A stretch of 64,000 nt of DNA, from NCBI RefSeq assembly GCF_007748115.1, contig NZ_CP036289.1, positions 1,736,001-1,800,000 on the forward strand, in the 5' to 3' direction. The first letter of the stretch is position 1. Every line of letters starts with the position of its first letter. The stretch comes from Bremerella volcania. Lineage in GTDB: Bacteria; Planctomycetota; Planctomycetia; Pirellulales; Pirellulaceae. Below the pieces are notes generated by a model. That model did no database searches, was not told the origin of the DNA, and saw only the letters and a program-made list of their open reading frames with translations. Positions 33,288 through 41,345 of this stretch are shown one piece after another. The position numbers and the translations under genes were made by a program.

Positions 33288-34727
33288 GTGACAAGCTCGA
33301 ACGACGCGACCGACGTCCCTTCACGCCCGGTAAATCTGAAAGAACTGAAGGAGAGCGGTTGGCAGTCGCGCTCCGTGAAACAAGAGATTCAAGAAAACTT
33401 CATTCGCATGCTGGCCGCCGAGGAGGAAACGTTCCCCGGCATGGTGGGTTACGAGGATACCGTCCTGCCGGAAATCCACCTCGCCCTGATTGCCGGACAC
33501 GACATGTTGTTCATGGGAGAGAAAGGGCAGGGCAAAAGCCGCATGATGCGGATGATGGTTCGCTTTCTGGACGAGGCGGTGCCGTATCTGAACATCCCTG
33601 GCTGCCCGGTCCATGAAGACCCCTACCATCCGATCACTTCGGTGGCAAAAAACTTCGTGGCCAGTCATGGCGACGAAGAGATCCCCATTGCCTGGTGGCC
33701 GCGCGAAGAGCGCTATGCCGAACGCTTGGCACCCGGCACCAAGTTTGCCGACGTGATCGGCGAGATCGACCCGGCCAAGCTGGCCGGCGGCGTGAGCATG
33801 AGCACCGAGGAAGCGTTGCACTTCGGTCTCATCCCGCGAATGCACCGGGGGATCTTCGCGATGAACGAACTGCCGGAGCTGGACGAACTGGTGCAGGTCG
33901 GTTTGTTCAACATGCTCGAAGAGCGGGACGTACAGATCCGCGGTTACCCGGTGAACTTCGACATCGACCTGGTGCTGCTCTTCTCGGCCAACCCTTCCAC
34001 GTTCAATCGTAGCGGCAAGGTCATCCCGCAGCTGAAGGACCGGATTGGTTCGGTCATTCATACGCACTACCCGCGGCAACGCGATCTGGGGATTCAGATC
34101 ATCGAACAGGAAGCGGGCGTTCGTCTGGATGGCGACTACCCGGTGGTGATGCCGTACTTCATGAAGGAAGTACTCGAGCAGGTTACCGAAGCGGCTCGGC
34201 GAAGCAAGTTCGTCGATCAGCAGTCAGGCGTCAGTGCCCGGTTCAGTATCGCCAACTACAGCACGGTGATCGCCTCGGCCCGGCATCGTGGGATTTTGCT
34301 CAACGAGAAGCCAGCGGTCGTCCGCCTGAGCGATTTCGGGCACATCTACACGTCGAGCCTGGGCAAGCTGGAACTCGACATGATGGGAAGCCATCAGATG
34401 TCGGAGCGGCAGGTGCTCGACGCGCTCATCGCGGAAGCGGTCGGGACGGTGTTTCAGGAATACATCCAAGAGCACGGGCTTGAGCAGATCGCCGAGATCT
34501 TCCAGAAGGGGATCAAGATCGAAGTGGGGGATCTGCTGCCGTCGGAACATTACAGCGAACGCCTCAAACGGGTACCGCCGGTGTGGGATCGGGCGTTTGA
34601 AGTGAACGCATCCGAAAACCCCGCCATGCGGGCCTCATGCGTCGAGTTCGTATTGGCAGGTCTGTACGCGCTCGATCGCATCAGCCGCGCCCAGCACCAC
34701 GGGAAGATAACGTACGAGTTTGAATAG
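33288..34727 (+). CDS. MoxR/Mg-chelatase-like AAA+ ATPase
   Basis: 479 aa. [20 protein letters not shown] and the Walker A GEKGQGKS (77-84) are followed by a Walker B-like [20 protein letters not shown] region, then sensor-1-like [12 protein letters not shown] and Arg-rich [15 protein letters not shown]. This is the arrangement of ChlI/MoxR-type ATPases, which work with a VWA-domain partner through its MIDAS site. The GTG start at 33288 begins right after an A-rich leader. The VWA partner lies at 35211 in the same direction, separated by a 480-bp repeat cluster. It may remodel or load metal into a target complex; the substrate is unknown. Confidence 0.9.
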   Translation: MTSSNDATDVPSRPVNLKELKESGWQSRSVKQEIQENFIRMLAAEEETFPGMVGYEDTVLPEIHLALIAGHDMLFMGEKGQGKSRMMRMMVRFLDEAVPYLNIPGCPVHEDPYHPITSVAKNFVASHGDEEIPIAWWPREERYAERLAPGTKFADVIGEIDPAKLAGGVSMSTEEALHFGLIPRMHRGIFAMNELPELDELVQVGLFNMLEERDVQIRGYPVNFDIDLVLLFSANPSTFNRSGKVIPQLKDRIGSVIHTHYPRQRDLGIQIIEQEAGVRLDGDYPVVMPYFMKEVLEQVTEAARRSKFVDQQSGVSARFSIANYSTVIASARHRGILLNEKPAVVRLSDFGHIYTSSLGKLELDMMGSHQMSERQVLDALIAEAVGTVFQEYIQEHGLEQIAEIFQKGIKIEVGDLLPSEHYSERLKRVPPVWDRAFEVNASENPAMRASCVEFVLAGLYALDRISRAQHHGKITYEFE

Positions 34728-34760
34728 GTTGGTATGAGCGACGTGGAATGAATGGAGGGC

Positions 34761-34816
34761 GTTGGAATCAGTGGAGAGCGTTGGAATCAGTGGAGAGCGT
34801 TGGAATCAGTGGAGAG
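34761..34816 (+). repeat. 19-bp tandem repeat, three units
   Basis: GTTGGAATCAGTGGAGAGC occurs three times in a row (34761, 34780 and 34799, the last lacking one base), preceded by a partial diverged unit. Confidence 0.92.
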
Positions 34817-34830
34817 GGCGATCCAACCCT

Positions 34831-34876
34831 CTTGTCCCCTCTCCCTCGCAGGGAGAGGGCTAGGGTGAGGGTTTTT
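34831..34876. repeat. REP-like palindrome, copy 8
   Basis: CTTGTCCCCTCTCCCT, CGC, AGGGAGAGGGCTAGGGTGAG, then GGT and six T: a full consensus copy. Confidence 0.88.
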
Positions 34877-34916
34877 TAGAGCGAGAATAGCACCGCATCG
34901 CCGGCTGAATCAGGGC

Positions 34917-35066
34917 GGCCCAGAGAGATTCCTCTCTGGGTGGCCACAGGTCACAAGCGGCTTATGCATTAAGCATGAACAGAATAGAAACTTTCCATCT
35001 TGCACAAACTCCTTTCACGAGCCGCTTGTCGGCTACGCCGACCCAGAGATAACTCTCCGGGCCACC
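34917..35066. repeat. Double-hairpin fold-back element
   Basis: The left end hairpin (GGCCCAGAGAG...CTCTCTGGGTGGCC, 34917-34944) and the right end hairpin (CCCAGAGATAACTCTCCGGG, 35042-35061) are related. Between them AAGCGGCT (34955-34962) and AGCCGCTT (35020-35027) are inverted. It has no coding capacity and looks like a MITE-like element. Confidence 0.65.
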
Positions 35067-35128
35067 CGTTCAATTGTTAGTGATGTGGAACCCAGGTTGG
35101 CCACGCACTTCATACCAAGACCATGCCC

Positions 35129-35174
35129 CCTCACCCTGACCCTCTCCCCCGACTCGCGGTGGAGAGGGGACAGG
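35129..35174. repeat. REP-like palindrome, copy 9
   Basis: CCTCACCCTGACCCTCTCCC ... GGTGGAGAGGGGACAGG, in reverse orientation to copy 8. Confidence 0.82.
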
Positions 35175-35210
35175 ATTTGTTTCGACCGCTCTTTCAGGGC
35201 TTGAGAACTA

Positions 35211-36914
35211 ATGGCAAAGCGACAACATAAACCCGGCGGGATTATTCATACCTACCAGAAGTACGACCCGGCGAAGTTCCCCAGCCCCAAAGCTCCGCCG
35301 CCGGATCTCGTTTCGCCGGCGATGGAGCATTGGTTGATGTATGGCGACCGGATGGAACTGACTCCGGAGCAACTGGCCAATGCGGTGAAGATCGATCCGA
35401 GCCAGATTGCCGGTCTCGGGCCGAGTATCGACGCACTGATCAAGATGCTTGAGGAACGCAAGCGGAAGATCCTGCAGACGTACGAGACTGATGCCGCGCA
35501 AAAGGCCGCCAAGAAGGCGTATCGCGGGCAAGGGGAGTCGATGGAGCCACCCAAGCGGCAGCGCGAACGGTTTCAGTTAGGCTTCGAGCAGGAACAGTTG
35601 TACGACCTGGAACGTGTCTGGTACGGCCTGGACGACGAGCGTTCGCCGTTTGCCCGGGACCTGGTGATGTTGATCGAGCATCTCAGCCGGAAGTACGAAG
35701 TCGATCAACTGGTGGCCAAGTATACGTTCACCGGCCGCCAAAAGATGACCGTCGACGAGGCGATTGAGGTCAAGGAAGAGCTGGAGAAGATCGACGAACT
35801 GCTCGAACAGCTGAAACAGGCCCGCGAGAACGCCCAGATCGGCATCATCGACATGGAGCAGCTTTCCGAATATGCCGATCCCGGCGAGATGGAGCAGCTG
35901 ATGCAGCTGCAGCGTCAGGTCGAACAGTACCTCCGCGAGCAAGCCGAACAGCAGGGGCTGACCAACCAGTCAGGGCACGTGCATCTGACCCCGCAAGCGT
36001 ACAAGATCTTTCAAGGGAAGCTGCTCGAACGGATCTTCAGCAACCTCCAGGCGTCGCGCTCGGGGCGGCATCAAGGACCGATCGAGGGGGAAGGGGCGGT
36101 CGAACTGCAATCGACCAAGGACTACGAGTTCGGCGATTCCCTCACGAACATGGACATCCCCCAAACGCTGATCAACGCGATGCTGCGGCAAGGGGACGAG
36201 CGTCCGCTGCGAATGCGAAGCGAAGACATCGTCATTCACAGGACGAAGAACAATCCGAAGTGTGCGACCTGCGTAATCATGGATATGAGCGGGAGCATGC
36301 GGTACGACGCCCAGTACGCGAACGTCAAACGGATGGCCTTAGCGATGCAGGGGCTCATCCGCAGCGAATTCCCCGGCGACTTTCTACAGATGATCGAGAT
36401 GTATTCGTTCGCCAAGCCGGTTGCCCCAGGCGAAGTAATCGGCCTGCTGCCCAAGCCGGTCACCATTCATGACCCCGTCGTTCGCTTGCGGGCCGATATG
36501 AGCAAGCCGGAAGTCAGCGAATATCGGATTCCGCCCCACTTCACCAACATTCAGCACGCCCTGCAGCAAGCGCGGTTGTTCCTCAGCAGCCAGGATACGC
36601 CCAATCGGCAGATCATTTTGATCACCGATGGTCTGCCGACGGCCCACTTCGAAGGGCATGAGCTGTTTCTGCTCTACCCGCCCGACCAACGGACCGAAGC
36701 GGCCACGATGCGCGAAGGAAAGCTGTGCCAGCAGCAGGGGATCACGATCAACATGTTCCTGGTGCCCAGCTGGTCGCAAAGCGAAGAAGACATCCGCTTC
36801 GCCTACCGCCTGGCCGAATCGACCAAGGGACGTGTCTTCTTCACCGCCGGAAAAGACCTGGACCGGTACGTGGTGTGGGACTACATCCACCGCAAACGGG
36901 AAGTCTTGGGGTAA
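35211..36914 (+). CDS. VWA-domain protein, partner of the AAA+ ATPase
   Basis: 567 aa. A helical N-terminal half is rich in Gln/Glu/Lys (AIEVKEELEKIDELLEQLKQ). A VWA domain starts near residue 350: CVIMDMSGSMRYDAQY carries the MIDAS DxSxS (Asp358-Ser360-Ser362), and IILITDGLPTAHF supplies the later MIDAS Asp. The pattern is that of ChlD/CoxE-like partners of MoxR/ChlI ATPases. No signal peptide or membrane segment, so it is cytoplasmic. The likely ATPase partner is at 33288-34727. Confidence 0.9.
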   Translation: MAKRQHKPGGIIHTYQKYDPAKFPSPKAPPPDLVSPAMEHWLMYGDRMELTPEQLANAVKIDPSQIAGLGPSIDALIKMLEERKRKILQTYETDAAQKAAKKAYRGQGESMEPPKRQRERFQLGFEQEQLYDLERVWYGLDDERSPFARDLVMLIEHLSRKYEVDQLVAKYTFTGRQKMTVDEAIEVKEELEKIDELLEQLKQARENAQIGIIDMEQLSEYADPGEMEQLMQLQRQVEQYLREQAEQQGLTNQSGHVHLTPQAYKIFQGKLLERIFSNLQASRSGRHQGPIEGEGAVELQSTKDYEFGDSLTNMDIPQTLINAMLRQGDERPLRMRSEDIVIHRTKNNPKCATCVIMDMSGSMRYDAQYANVKRMALAMQGLIRSEFPGDFLQMIEMYSFAKPVAPGEVIGLLPKPVTIHDPVVRLRADMSKPEVSEYRIPPHFTNIQHALQQARLFLSSQDTPNRQIILITDGLPTAHFEGHELFLLYPPDQRTEAATMREGKLCQQQGITINMFLVPSWSQSEEDIRFAYRLAESTKGRVFFTAGKDLDRYVVWDYIHRKREVLG

Positions 36915-36930
36915 AAGGGACCAACCACGG

Positions 36931-37106
36931 ATTGCACGGATGAACACGGATTAGTGACGTAGGATGGCTACCGACGTCTTCGGCGGATAGCCATCTTCGA
37001 CCAACTCAAGTGACTCTCCCAACGGAAAGATGGCTATCGGCTGAGAAGCCGTAGCCATCCTACCAATGCTCATTTTTGAATCTTATCTGTGTCCTTCCGT
37101 GGTTCG
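36931..37106. repeat. Nested fold-back element downstream of the VWA gene
   Basis: Outer arms of the ACCACGGAT type (left 36931-36954; right about 37083-37104) enclose an inner element with perfect 13-bp ends GTAGGATGGCTAC (36959-36971) / GTAGCCATCCTAC (37051-37063) and a further perfect pair GATAGCCATCTT (36986-36997) / AAGATGGCTATC (37027-37038). Each inner half can also fold on its own, because GATGGCTA and its complement occur four times. Confidence 0.8.
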
Positions 37107-37287
37107 CTTCTCCCTCAAATGCTTGCGGTTTTCCTCATCTAACCGGAAAAAAGGGCACAACTTCCCCCTGGGCATGTTTTGACCAAGTCTTGGGCCCACT
37201 TCTGCCGATGAAAGAGACACTGCATGGTCGTTTTCATTACAGAAAGGGGCTTGCCGGATGACTCGGAACACCCCAAGGGAGCAGAAA

Positions 37288-37488
37288 ATGGCAAGTGTCG
37301 ATGGGATCGCAGCGCAAGCGACCGCGATTCAACAGTCTCAGGTGCAAAACCAGATCGATATCGCCGTGGCGAAGAAGTCTTTGGATGCTCAAAAGCTGCA
37401 GGGGGATGCTGCCGTTCAGCTGATTGAGTCCGCCGCGCGTATCAGCAAGTCGCCAGGCACCGGCAACTTGATCAACACGACCGGCTAA
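37288..37488 (+). CDS. YjfB-like putative motility protein
   Basis: 66 aa. ASVDGIAAQATAIQQSQVQN, then AVAKKSLDAQKLQGDAAVQL, is the pattern of the YjfB (putative motility protein) family: small, helical, soluble. The ATG at 37288 follows AAGGGAGCAG; an upstream in-frame extension is unlikely. The upstream GCCGATGA near 37205, with AAGT ~15-19 nt before it, is reminiscent of a sigma-28 promoter. It is a single-gene unit closed by a terminator. Together with flgM it points to flagellar regulation. Confidence 0.82.
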   Translation: MASVDGIAAQATAIQQSQVQNQIDIAVAKKSLDAQKLQGDAAVQLIESAARISKSPGTGNLINTTG

Positions 37489-37513
37489 GCACTGCTTAAA
37501 GAACAAAACACAT

Positions 37514-37556
37514 CACGCCGCATCACTTTTAAGTGATCGCGGCGTGTTTTATTTCT
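37514..37556 (+). terminator. Terminator of the YjfB-like gene
   Basis: CACGCCGC (37514-37521) and ATCACTT (37522-37528) pair with AAGTGAT (37531-37537) and GCGGCGTG (37539-37546), followed by TTTTATTTCTT. Confidence 0.88.
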
Positions 37557-37860
37557 TGCTCACCGAACATGAAAGTTTGATCTTCGCGTTAGCCTTGCGC
37601 ACAAGTCAGTTGCCTTCGCGTTTGGAAGAGCTATGGTTCGAAGTGCATGCCGCGCGCGGTTGTTGTTGGATGCAACACGACAGGCAGCATGACAAAATCA
37701 TGCGACAAACAACGCGTAAGTTATTGCGTTTTTAAAACGTCGTCGTTAGTCTAAAGAAGAGTGACATGCTTGCACGTCACCCAAGTCGCTACGGTAAACC
37801 TTGCAAAACAAAAGTCACTTGCAAGTTTGCTTCCAAGCGAACCCGTTCTGAAGGCTTTGA

Positions 37861-38454
37861 ATGATCGATTACTACCAGGCATTTCTCGAAGCACCAAGCC
37901 GAGAAGGTTTCCTGAAACTTCAAGAGGAAGTGAAATCGGAAACCGACTTTTGTTCGGCGGGAAGCTTCGTAAACCAACTGGCCGATTTGTGCCAGCGCGG
38001 CTGCTACGAACAAATGTTCGAGCAGACCGAAATGATGCCGTTTGCCTGGGTCGCGTCTCCATCGGCCCATCTTTACGCATCGATTGCCGCCCAGCAGATG
38101 GGCTGCGAGGACGACGCCGAGTTGGAACGCTTCGTCACCGAGTCGATCCTGCAGGGGCTGTTGGAAACCGGGAACGGCTCGGCCGATGCCCCTTACCAGA
38201 TCACCTACCTGTCCGATCGCCAGGATTTACTGGCCTACTTCAGCTTGAATGTGGAACAGCAACGCTTGGTTCGGTCGCCTTCCGGCATGATGGACGTGGT
38301 CACGACCACGACCGGTGACGACCTCTGCTTCCTGTTGGGTGACCTGGCTGCTTCCTCGCAGTTGGCAGACCGCCCCAATCTTCGTCTGAATGTCGCCCAT
38401 CCGCGACTTGCCTCGAAACGCCTGGCCGCTTGCTCGCCTCGCCGCATTTGGTAG
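37861..38454 (+). CDS. Conserved hypothetical protein, planctomycete type
   Basis: 197 aa, soluble. It begins YYQAFLEAPSREGFLKLQEE. Further on, ADLCQRGCYEQMFEQTEMMP and SPSAHLYASIAAQQMGCEDD form a TPR-like helical pair. TGNGSADAPYQITYLSDRQD follows. I recall this layout from planctomycete proteins of unknown function that sometimes carry TPR annotation. It is the first of two closely spaced plus-strand genes (41 bp before the HAD phosphatase). The C-terminal end (AACSPRRIW) is basic. Confidence 0.72.
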   Translation: MIDYYQAFLEAPSREGFLKLQEEVKSETDFCSAGSFVNQLADLCQRGCYEQMFEQTEMMPFAWVASPSAHLYASIAAQQMGCEDDAELERFVTESILQGLLETGNGSADAPYQITYLSDRQDLLAYFSLNVEQQRLVRSPSGMMDVVTTTTGDDLCFLLGDLAASSQLADRPNLRLNVAHPRLASKRLAACSPRRIW

Positions 38455-38495
38455 CCTCTCGCTTGCGCATCTTTTGAGGAAATGCTCTTCCGGCC

Positions 38496-39131
38496 ATGTC
38501 CGACCCGTGCGTGATATTTGATTTGGATGGCACGCTGGTCGATAGCGAGACTCTCGGCTCGCAGGCTCTCTTGGATATGCTGCCGGAACTCGACGAACCC
38601 CTGGCCGTCATTTCCGAACGATACCGCGGCCAGCGCATGGCCAACATCATGGCTGACGTCCAGCAGCGGCTCGGCCGGCAGTTGCCGGATAGCTTCGAGA
38701 ACGACTACCGCGCTTACGCCGCGTCAAGGATCGAAGCCGAGCTTCAGCCGATGCCTGGCGTGGTGGCCATGCTCGAAAAGCTGCACCTGGCGCGATGCGT
38801 CGCCTCGAGTGCGCCGAAGCCGAAGATCGAACTCGCGCTCCGCGTGTGCGGGCTCGCCCCTTTCTTTGGCAGCGATGTTTTCAGCTGCTACGAGATTGGA
38901 GCCTGGAAGCCTGACCCGGCGATCTTCCTGCGCGCCGCCGAGTCGATGAGGGTGACGGCCCAGCGGTGTATCGTGGTTGAAGACAGTGACGTGGGAGTCT
39001 CGGCCGCCGTCGCCGCGGGGATGCGCGTCTTGCGATACGATCCGGCCGGCAGCTATGCCTCTTCGGCAAGCGTCCGCTGCTTTGGTCACATGGACGAGTT
39101 GTTGCCGCTGTTGATCCACTTCACTTCGTAG
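38496..39131 (+). CDS. HAD-superfamily hydrolase, subfamily IA (beta-phosphoglucomutase-like)
   Basis: 211 aa. Motif I is VIFDLDGTLVDSE (Asp9 nucleophile, Asp11). Motif II is CVASSAPKPKIELAL. Motif III/IV are GAWKPDPAIFLRAAE (Lys) and CIVVEDSDVGVSAAVAAGM (Asp pair). A helical cap lies between residues ~20 and 85. It probably dephosphorylates or isomerises a small phosphosugar; the substrate is not evident. It may be co-transcribed with the gene at 37861. Confidence 0.88.
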   Translation: MSDPCVIFDLDGTLVDSETLGSQALLDMLPELDEPLAVISERYRGQRMANIMADVQQRLGRQLPDSFENDYRAYAASRIEAELQPMPGVVAMLEKLHLARCVASSAPKPKIELALRVCGLAPFFGSDVFSCYEIGAWKPDPAIFLRAAESMRVTAQRCIVVEDSDVGVSAAVAAGMRVLRYDPAGSYASSASVRCFGHMDELLPLLIHFTS

Positions 39132-39450
39132 CTGCCGCGAACAATCTTTGTTCACCTTCCCACCTTCTTAGCCGCCTGCTGATAGAACGCATACTTGATC
39201 AACGGCGATGTGTCCGCAGTAAGCTTAAGCTTTATGGGACGATTCCCTCGAATCCTTGAAATGGCGATGCCACGTCCATAGATCGCTCTGTTCCCATTCC
39301 CAAGGAAATAATTTTTAGGTCTTGATATTTCGTGACATCAGGATAGCATGAATCTCATCGTTTGAGCGTCGTCGGTTGGTCGATGGTTTAAGCGACAGGC
39401 GGTAAGACAATCTCGGTTACCTTTTCTCCTGTTTCAAATCGAGTATCCGC
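39132..39450. other. Gene-free stretch
   Basis: About 320 bp. It contains a tandem AAGCTTAAGCTT palindrome near 39221 and no other structure or gene that I can support. Confidence 0.45.
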
Positions 39451-39897
39451 ATGCCTGTGTCGAAGGACTGGACCAAGCGAATTGATTCCGTCGTGCTCAT
39501 GCTGTGCGTGAGCACGAGTACGTTGTTTTTAGCCGGCTGTGGGGCGTCAGCCGATCCGCTGAATCGTCAGGCGGTCCGTGGTGAAGTCACCCTGGACAGT
39601 CAGCCGCTGGATAACGGTTCGATCTCTTTCGACCCGCAAGATCGGGAAAAAGGTCGGCCAGGCGGGGCGACCATTCTCGATGGAAAGTTTGCCTTGGAAC
39701 GGCAGCGCGGCTTGCCGCCGGGGACGTATACCGTTCGTGTGAACAGCGCGGATGCCCAGACCGAGGCCGTCGGAGAGCCAGGCGAGTCGCGCCGGTTAGC
39801 CAAAGAACGCATTCCTTCCCAGTGGAACAGCAAGAGCGAACAAACCATTACCGTCGTCGACGGAGAGGAGAATACGTTTCAATTCGCCATCCCCTAA
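39451..39897 (+). CDS. Small lipoprotein with transthyretin/carboxypeptidase-regulatory-like fold
   Basis: 148 aa. A signal peptide ends in a good lipobox LAGC (LFLAGCGASA). The mature domain reads VRGEVTLDSQPLDNGSISFD ... KFALERQRGLPPGTYTVRVN, the same beta-sandwich type as the 6755 lipoprotein. It precedes the DUF1559 gene at 40135; here the order is lipoprotein then DUF1559, the reverse of the first pair. The stop codon TAA is also the first three bases of a dispersed repeat (39895-40060). Confidence 0.85.
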   Translation: MPVSKDWTKRIDSVVLMLCVSTSTLFLAGCGASADPLNRQAVRGEVTLDSQPLDNGSISFDPQDREKGRPGGATILDGKFALERQRGLPPGTYTVRVNSADAQTEAVGEPGESRRLAKERIPSQWNSKSEQTITVVDGEENTFQFAIP

Positions 39898-40060
39898 CAG
39901 CCTGTTGATTTCCTCGGATCGGCTACGTTATAGAGCCAGGACCGATTGCGGCGTTGTGAATTCCTCGACATATCTAGTGGATATGCCTGCGAATTCACGC
40001 CTTGCACTCGGTCCTGTCTCAACGACTCGCTATCGAAGCAGAAAATCAACAGACTGCTAA
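39895..40060. repeat. Dispersed inverted-repeat element, long copy
   Basis: The left end TAACAGCCTGTTGATTT and the right end AAATCAACAGACTGCTAA are inverted. GTAGCCGATCCGAGGAAATC (on the minus strand) repeats the inner part of the copy at 53639-53702. This copy has ~100 bp of extra sequence in the middle. Its first three bases are the stop codon of the lipoprotein gene. Confidence 0.8.
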
Positions 40061-40134
40061 ACGGCGACTTCGCACCCATACCTCATCTGCTCCCCCCAAG
40101 CTATTGATTCCTTTTCCTATTATGGAGCTACATC

Positions 40135-41055
40135 GTGGTCCGTCGTATGCGCGCTTCGCGAGGATTCACCCTCGTCGAACTTCTGGTTGTGATTGCCATC
40201 ATTGGCGTGTTGATTGCCCTGCTTCTGCCGGCCGTGCAGCAGGCCCGGGAAGCTGCCCTGAGAATGCAGTGCTCCAACAACTTGAAACAGCTGGGCCTGG
40301 CAATCCACAACTATCACGACACGTTTCTTACCTTTCCCGGCGGCAACTACGGGTGTTGCTGGGGAACCTGGCAGGTCTCGATTCTGCCATTCATCGAACA
40401 GGAAAACCTTTACAACAATTACAACATCACTGACAAGTACTACGACGACACGGCTCGCTACAGCGGCAATCAGAACACGGACGTGACGGTGGTCCGGCTC
40501 AATGCGCTCACGTGCCCGAGCGACTCCCCCAACGAACCCTTCGGGACGATCACCTCGCACAACTATGGAGCAAACTACGGAAACACAGGCTACGCGCAAG
40601 GGACCATCAACGGCGTGGCGTTCAAGGGAGCACCGTTCAAGTACGTTGCGGACAATGTCGGCTCTGAGGGGTATTTCGGTTTCCGTGATATCACCGACGG
40701 GACGGCCAACACCGTGTTGTTTGCCGAAAAACTGCAAGGGGAAGGGGAAGACCTGCGGGCCTACTCCTGGTGGGGTGATGGGGGCTCGGTCTCTGGGTAC
40801 CTGATGCCGAACTCGTCGGAGCCTGATCGCATCTACAGCGCCAGCTACTGCAATAACCTGCCGGAGAAGAACCTTCCCTGCGACGTCTCGACGACGAGTG
40901 CCCCGACGGTGTTCGCTGCCCGCAGCAGGCATCCCGGCGGCGTGCAAGTCGTCCTGTGCGACGGTTCAAGTCGCTTTGTCGCCGAAACGATCCAAGTCGA
41001 TACCTTGCGAAACCTGATGGCATCGCGCGACGGCATGGTGCTGGGCGAGTTTTAG
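40135..41055 (+). CDS. DUF1559 protein with prepilin-type N-terminus
   Basis: 306 aa. The prepilin segment ([20 protein letters not shown]) is followed by [20 protein letters not shown] and [15 protein letters not shown], and the C-terminal H-x9-DG motif [16 protein letters not shown]. The GTG start at 40135 follows TATGGAGCTACATC. It follows a small lipoprotein in the same direction (gap 237 bp, occupied by the dispersed repeat), mirroring the pair at 5.6-7.2 kb. A terminator lies at 41132. Confidence 0.92.
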   Translation: MVRRMRASRGFTLVELLVVIAIIGVLIALLLPAVQQAREAALRMQCSNNLKQLGLAIHNYHDTFLTFPGGNYGCCWGTWQVSILPFIEQENLYNNYNITDKYYDDTARYSGNQNTDVTVVRLNALTCPSDSPNEPFGTITSHNYGANYGNTGYAQGTINGVAFKGAPFKYVADNVGSEGYFGFRDITDGTANTVLFAEKLQGEGEDLRAYSWWGDGGSVSGYLMPNSSEPDRIYSASYCNNLPEKNLPCDVSTTSAPTVFAARSRHPGGVQVVLCDGSSRFVAETIQVDTLRNLMASRDGMVLGEF

Positions 41056-41131
41056 CCCTCACACCGAAGATCGACACGATTCAAAGAACCACCTGAGGCT
41101 GCTCTTCTCGACTCTCTTCTTAATCGAGGCT

Positions 41132-41178
41132 GTGGGGGCACATCCGGCATGAACCGGGTGTTGCCCCCAGTTTTTTTC
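41132..41178 (+). terminator. Terminator of the second DUF1559 gene
   Basis: GTGGGGGCACATCCGG pairs with CCGGGTGTTGCCCCCA, with a small internal mismatch, and is followed by seven T. Confidence 0.88.
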
Positions 41179-41345
41179 CCAATGGAGGGAAAGGAGAGGT
41201 CGATCTGTAACGATTTTATTGCCCCTCTGGCAGGTTCCTCGATAATGGAAGAGGTGAGGTGCCGCGCGAACCTTCAGGCGGTGCGGCATTTGACCTAATC
41301 TATAGTTTGGAAACGATTTCGCGTCTTTCTCTCTTCCGTGATTGC

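Larger units (their letters stand above)
34728..35210. other. Repeat cluster between the AAA+ and VWA genes
   Basis: About 480 bp without a gene. In order it holds a 19-bp tandem repeat, REP copy 8, a double-hairpin fold-back element and REP copy 9. In other genomes the ATPase and VWA genes are usually close together, so this spacer has probably grown by insertion. Confidence 0.75.

Noticed and set aside
34761-34816. 19-bp tandem repeat as a CRISPR array
   Set aside because: The units abut with no spacers and no cas genes are present.
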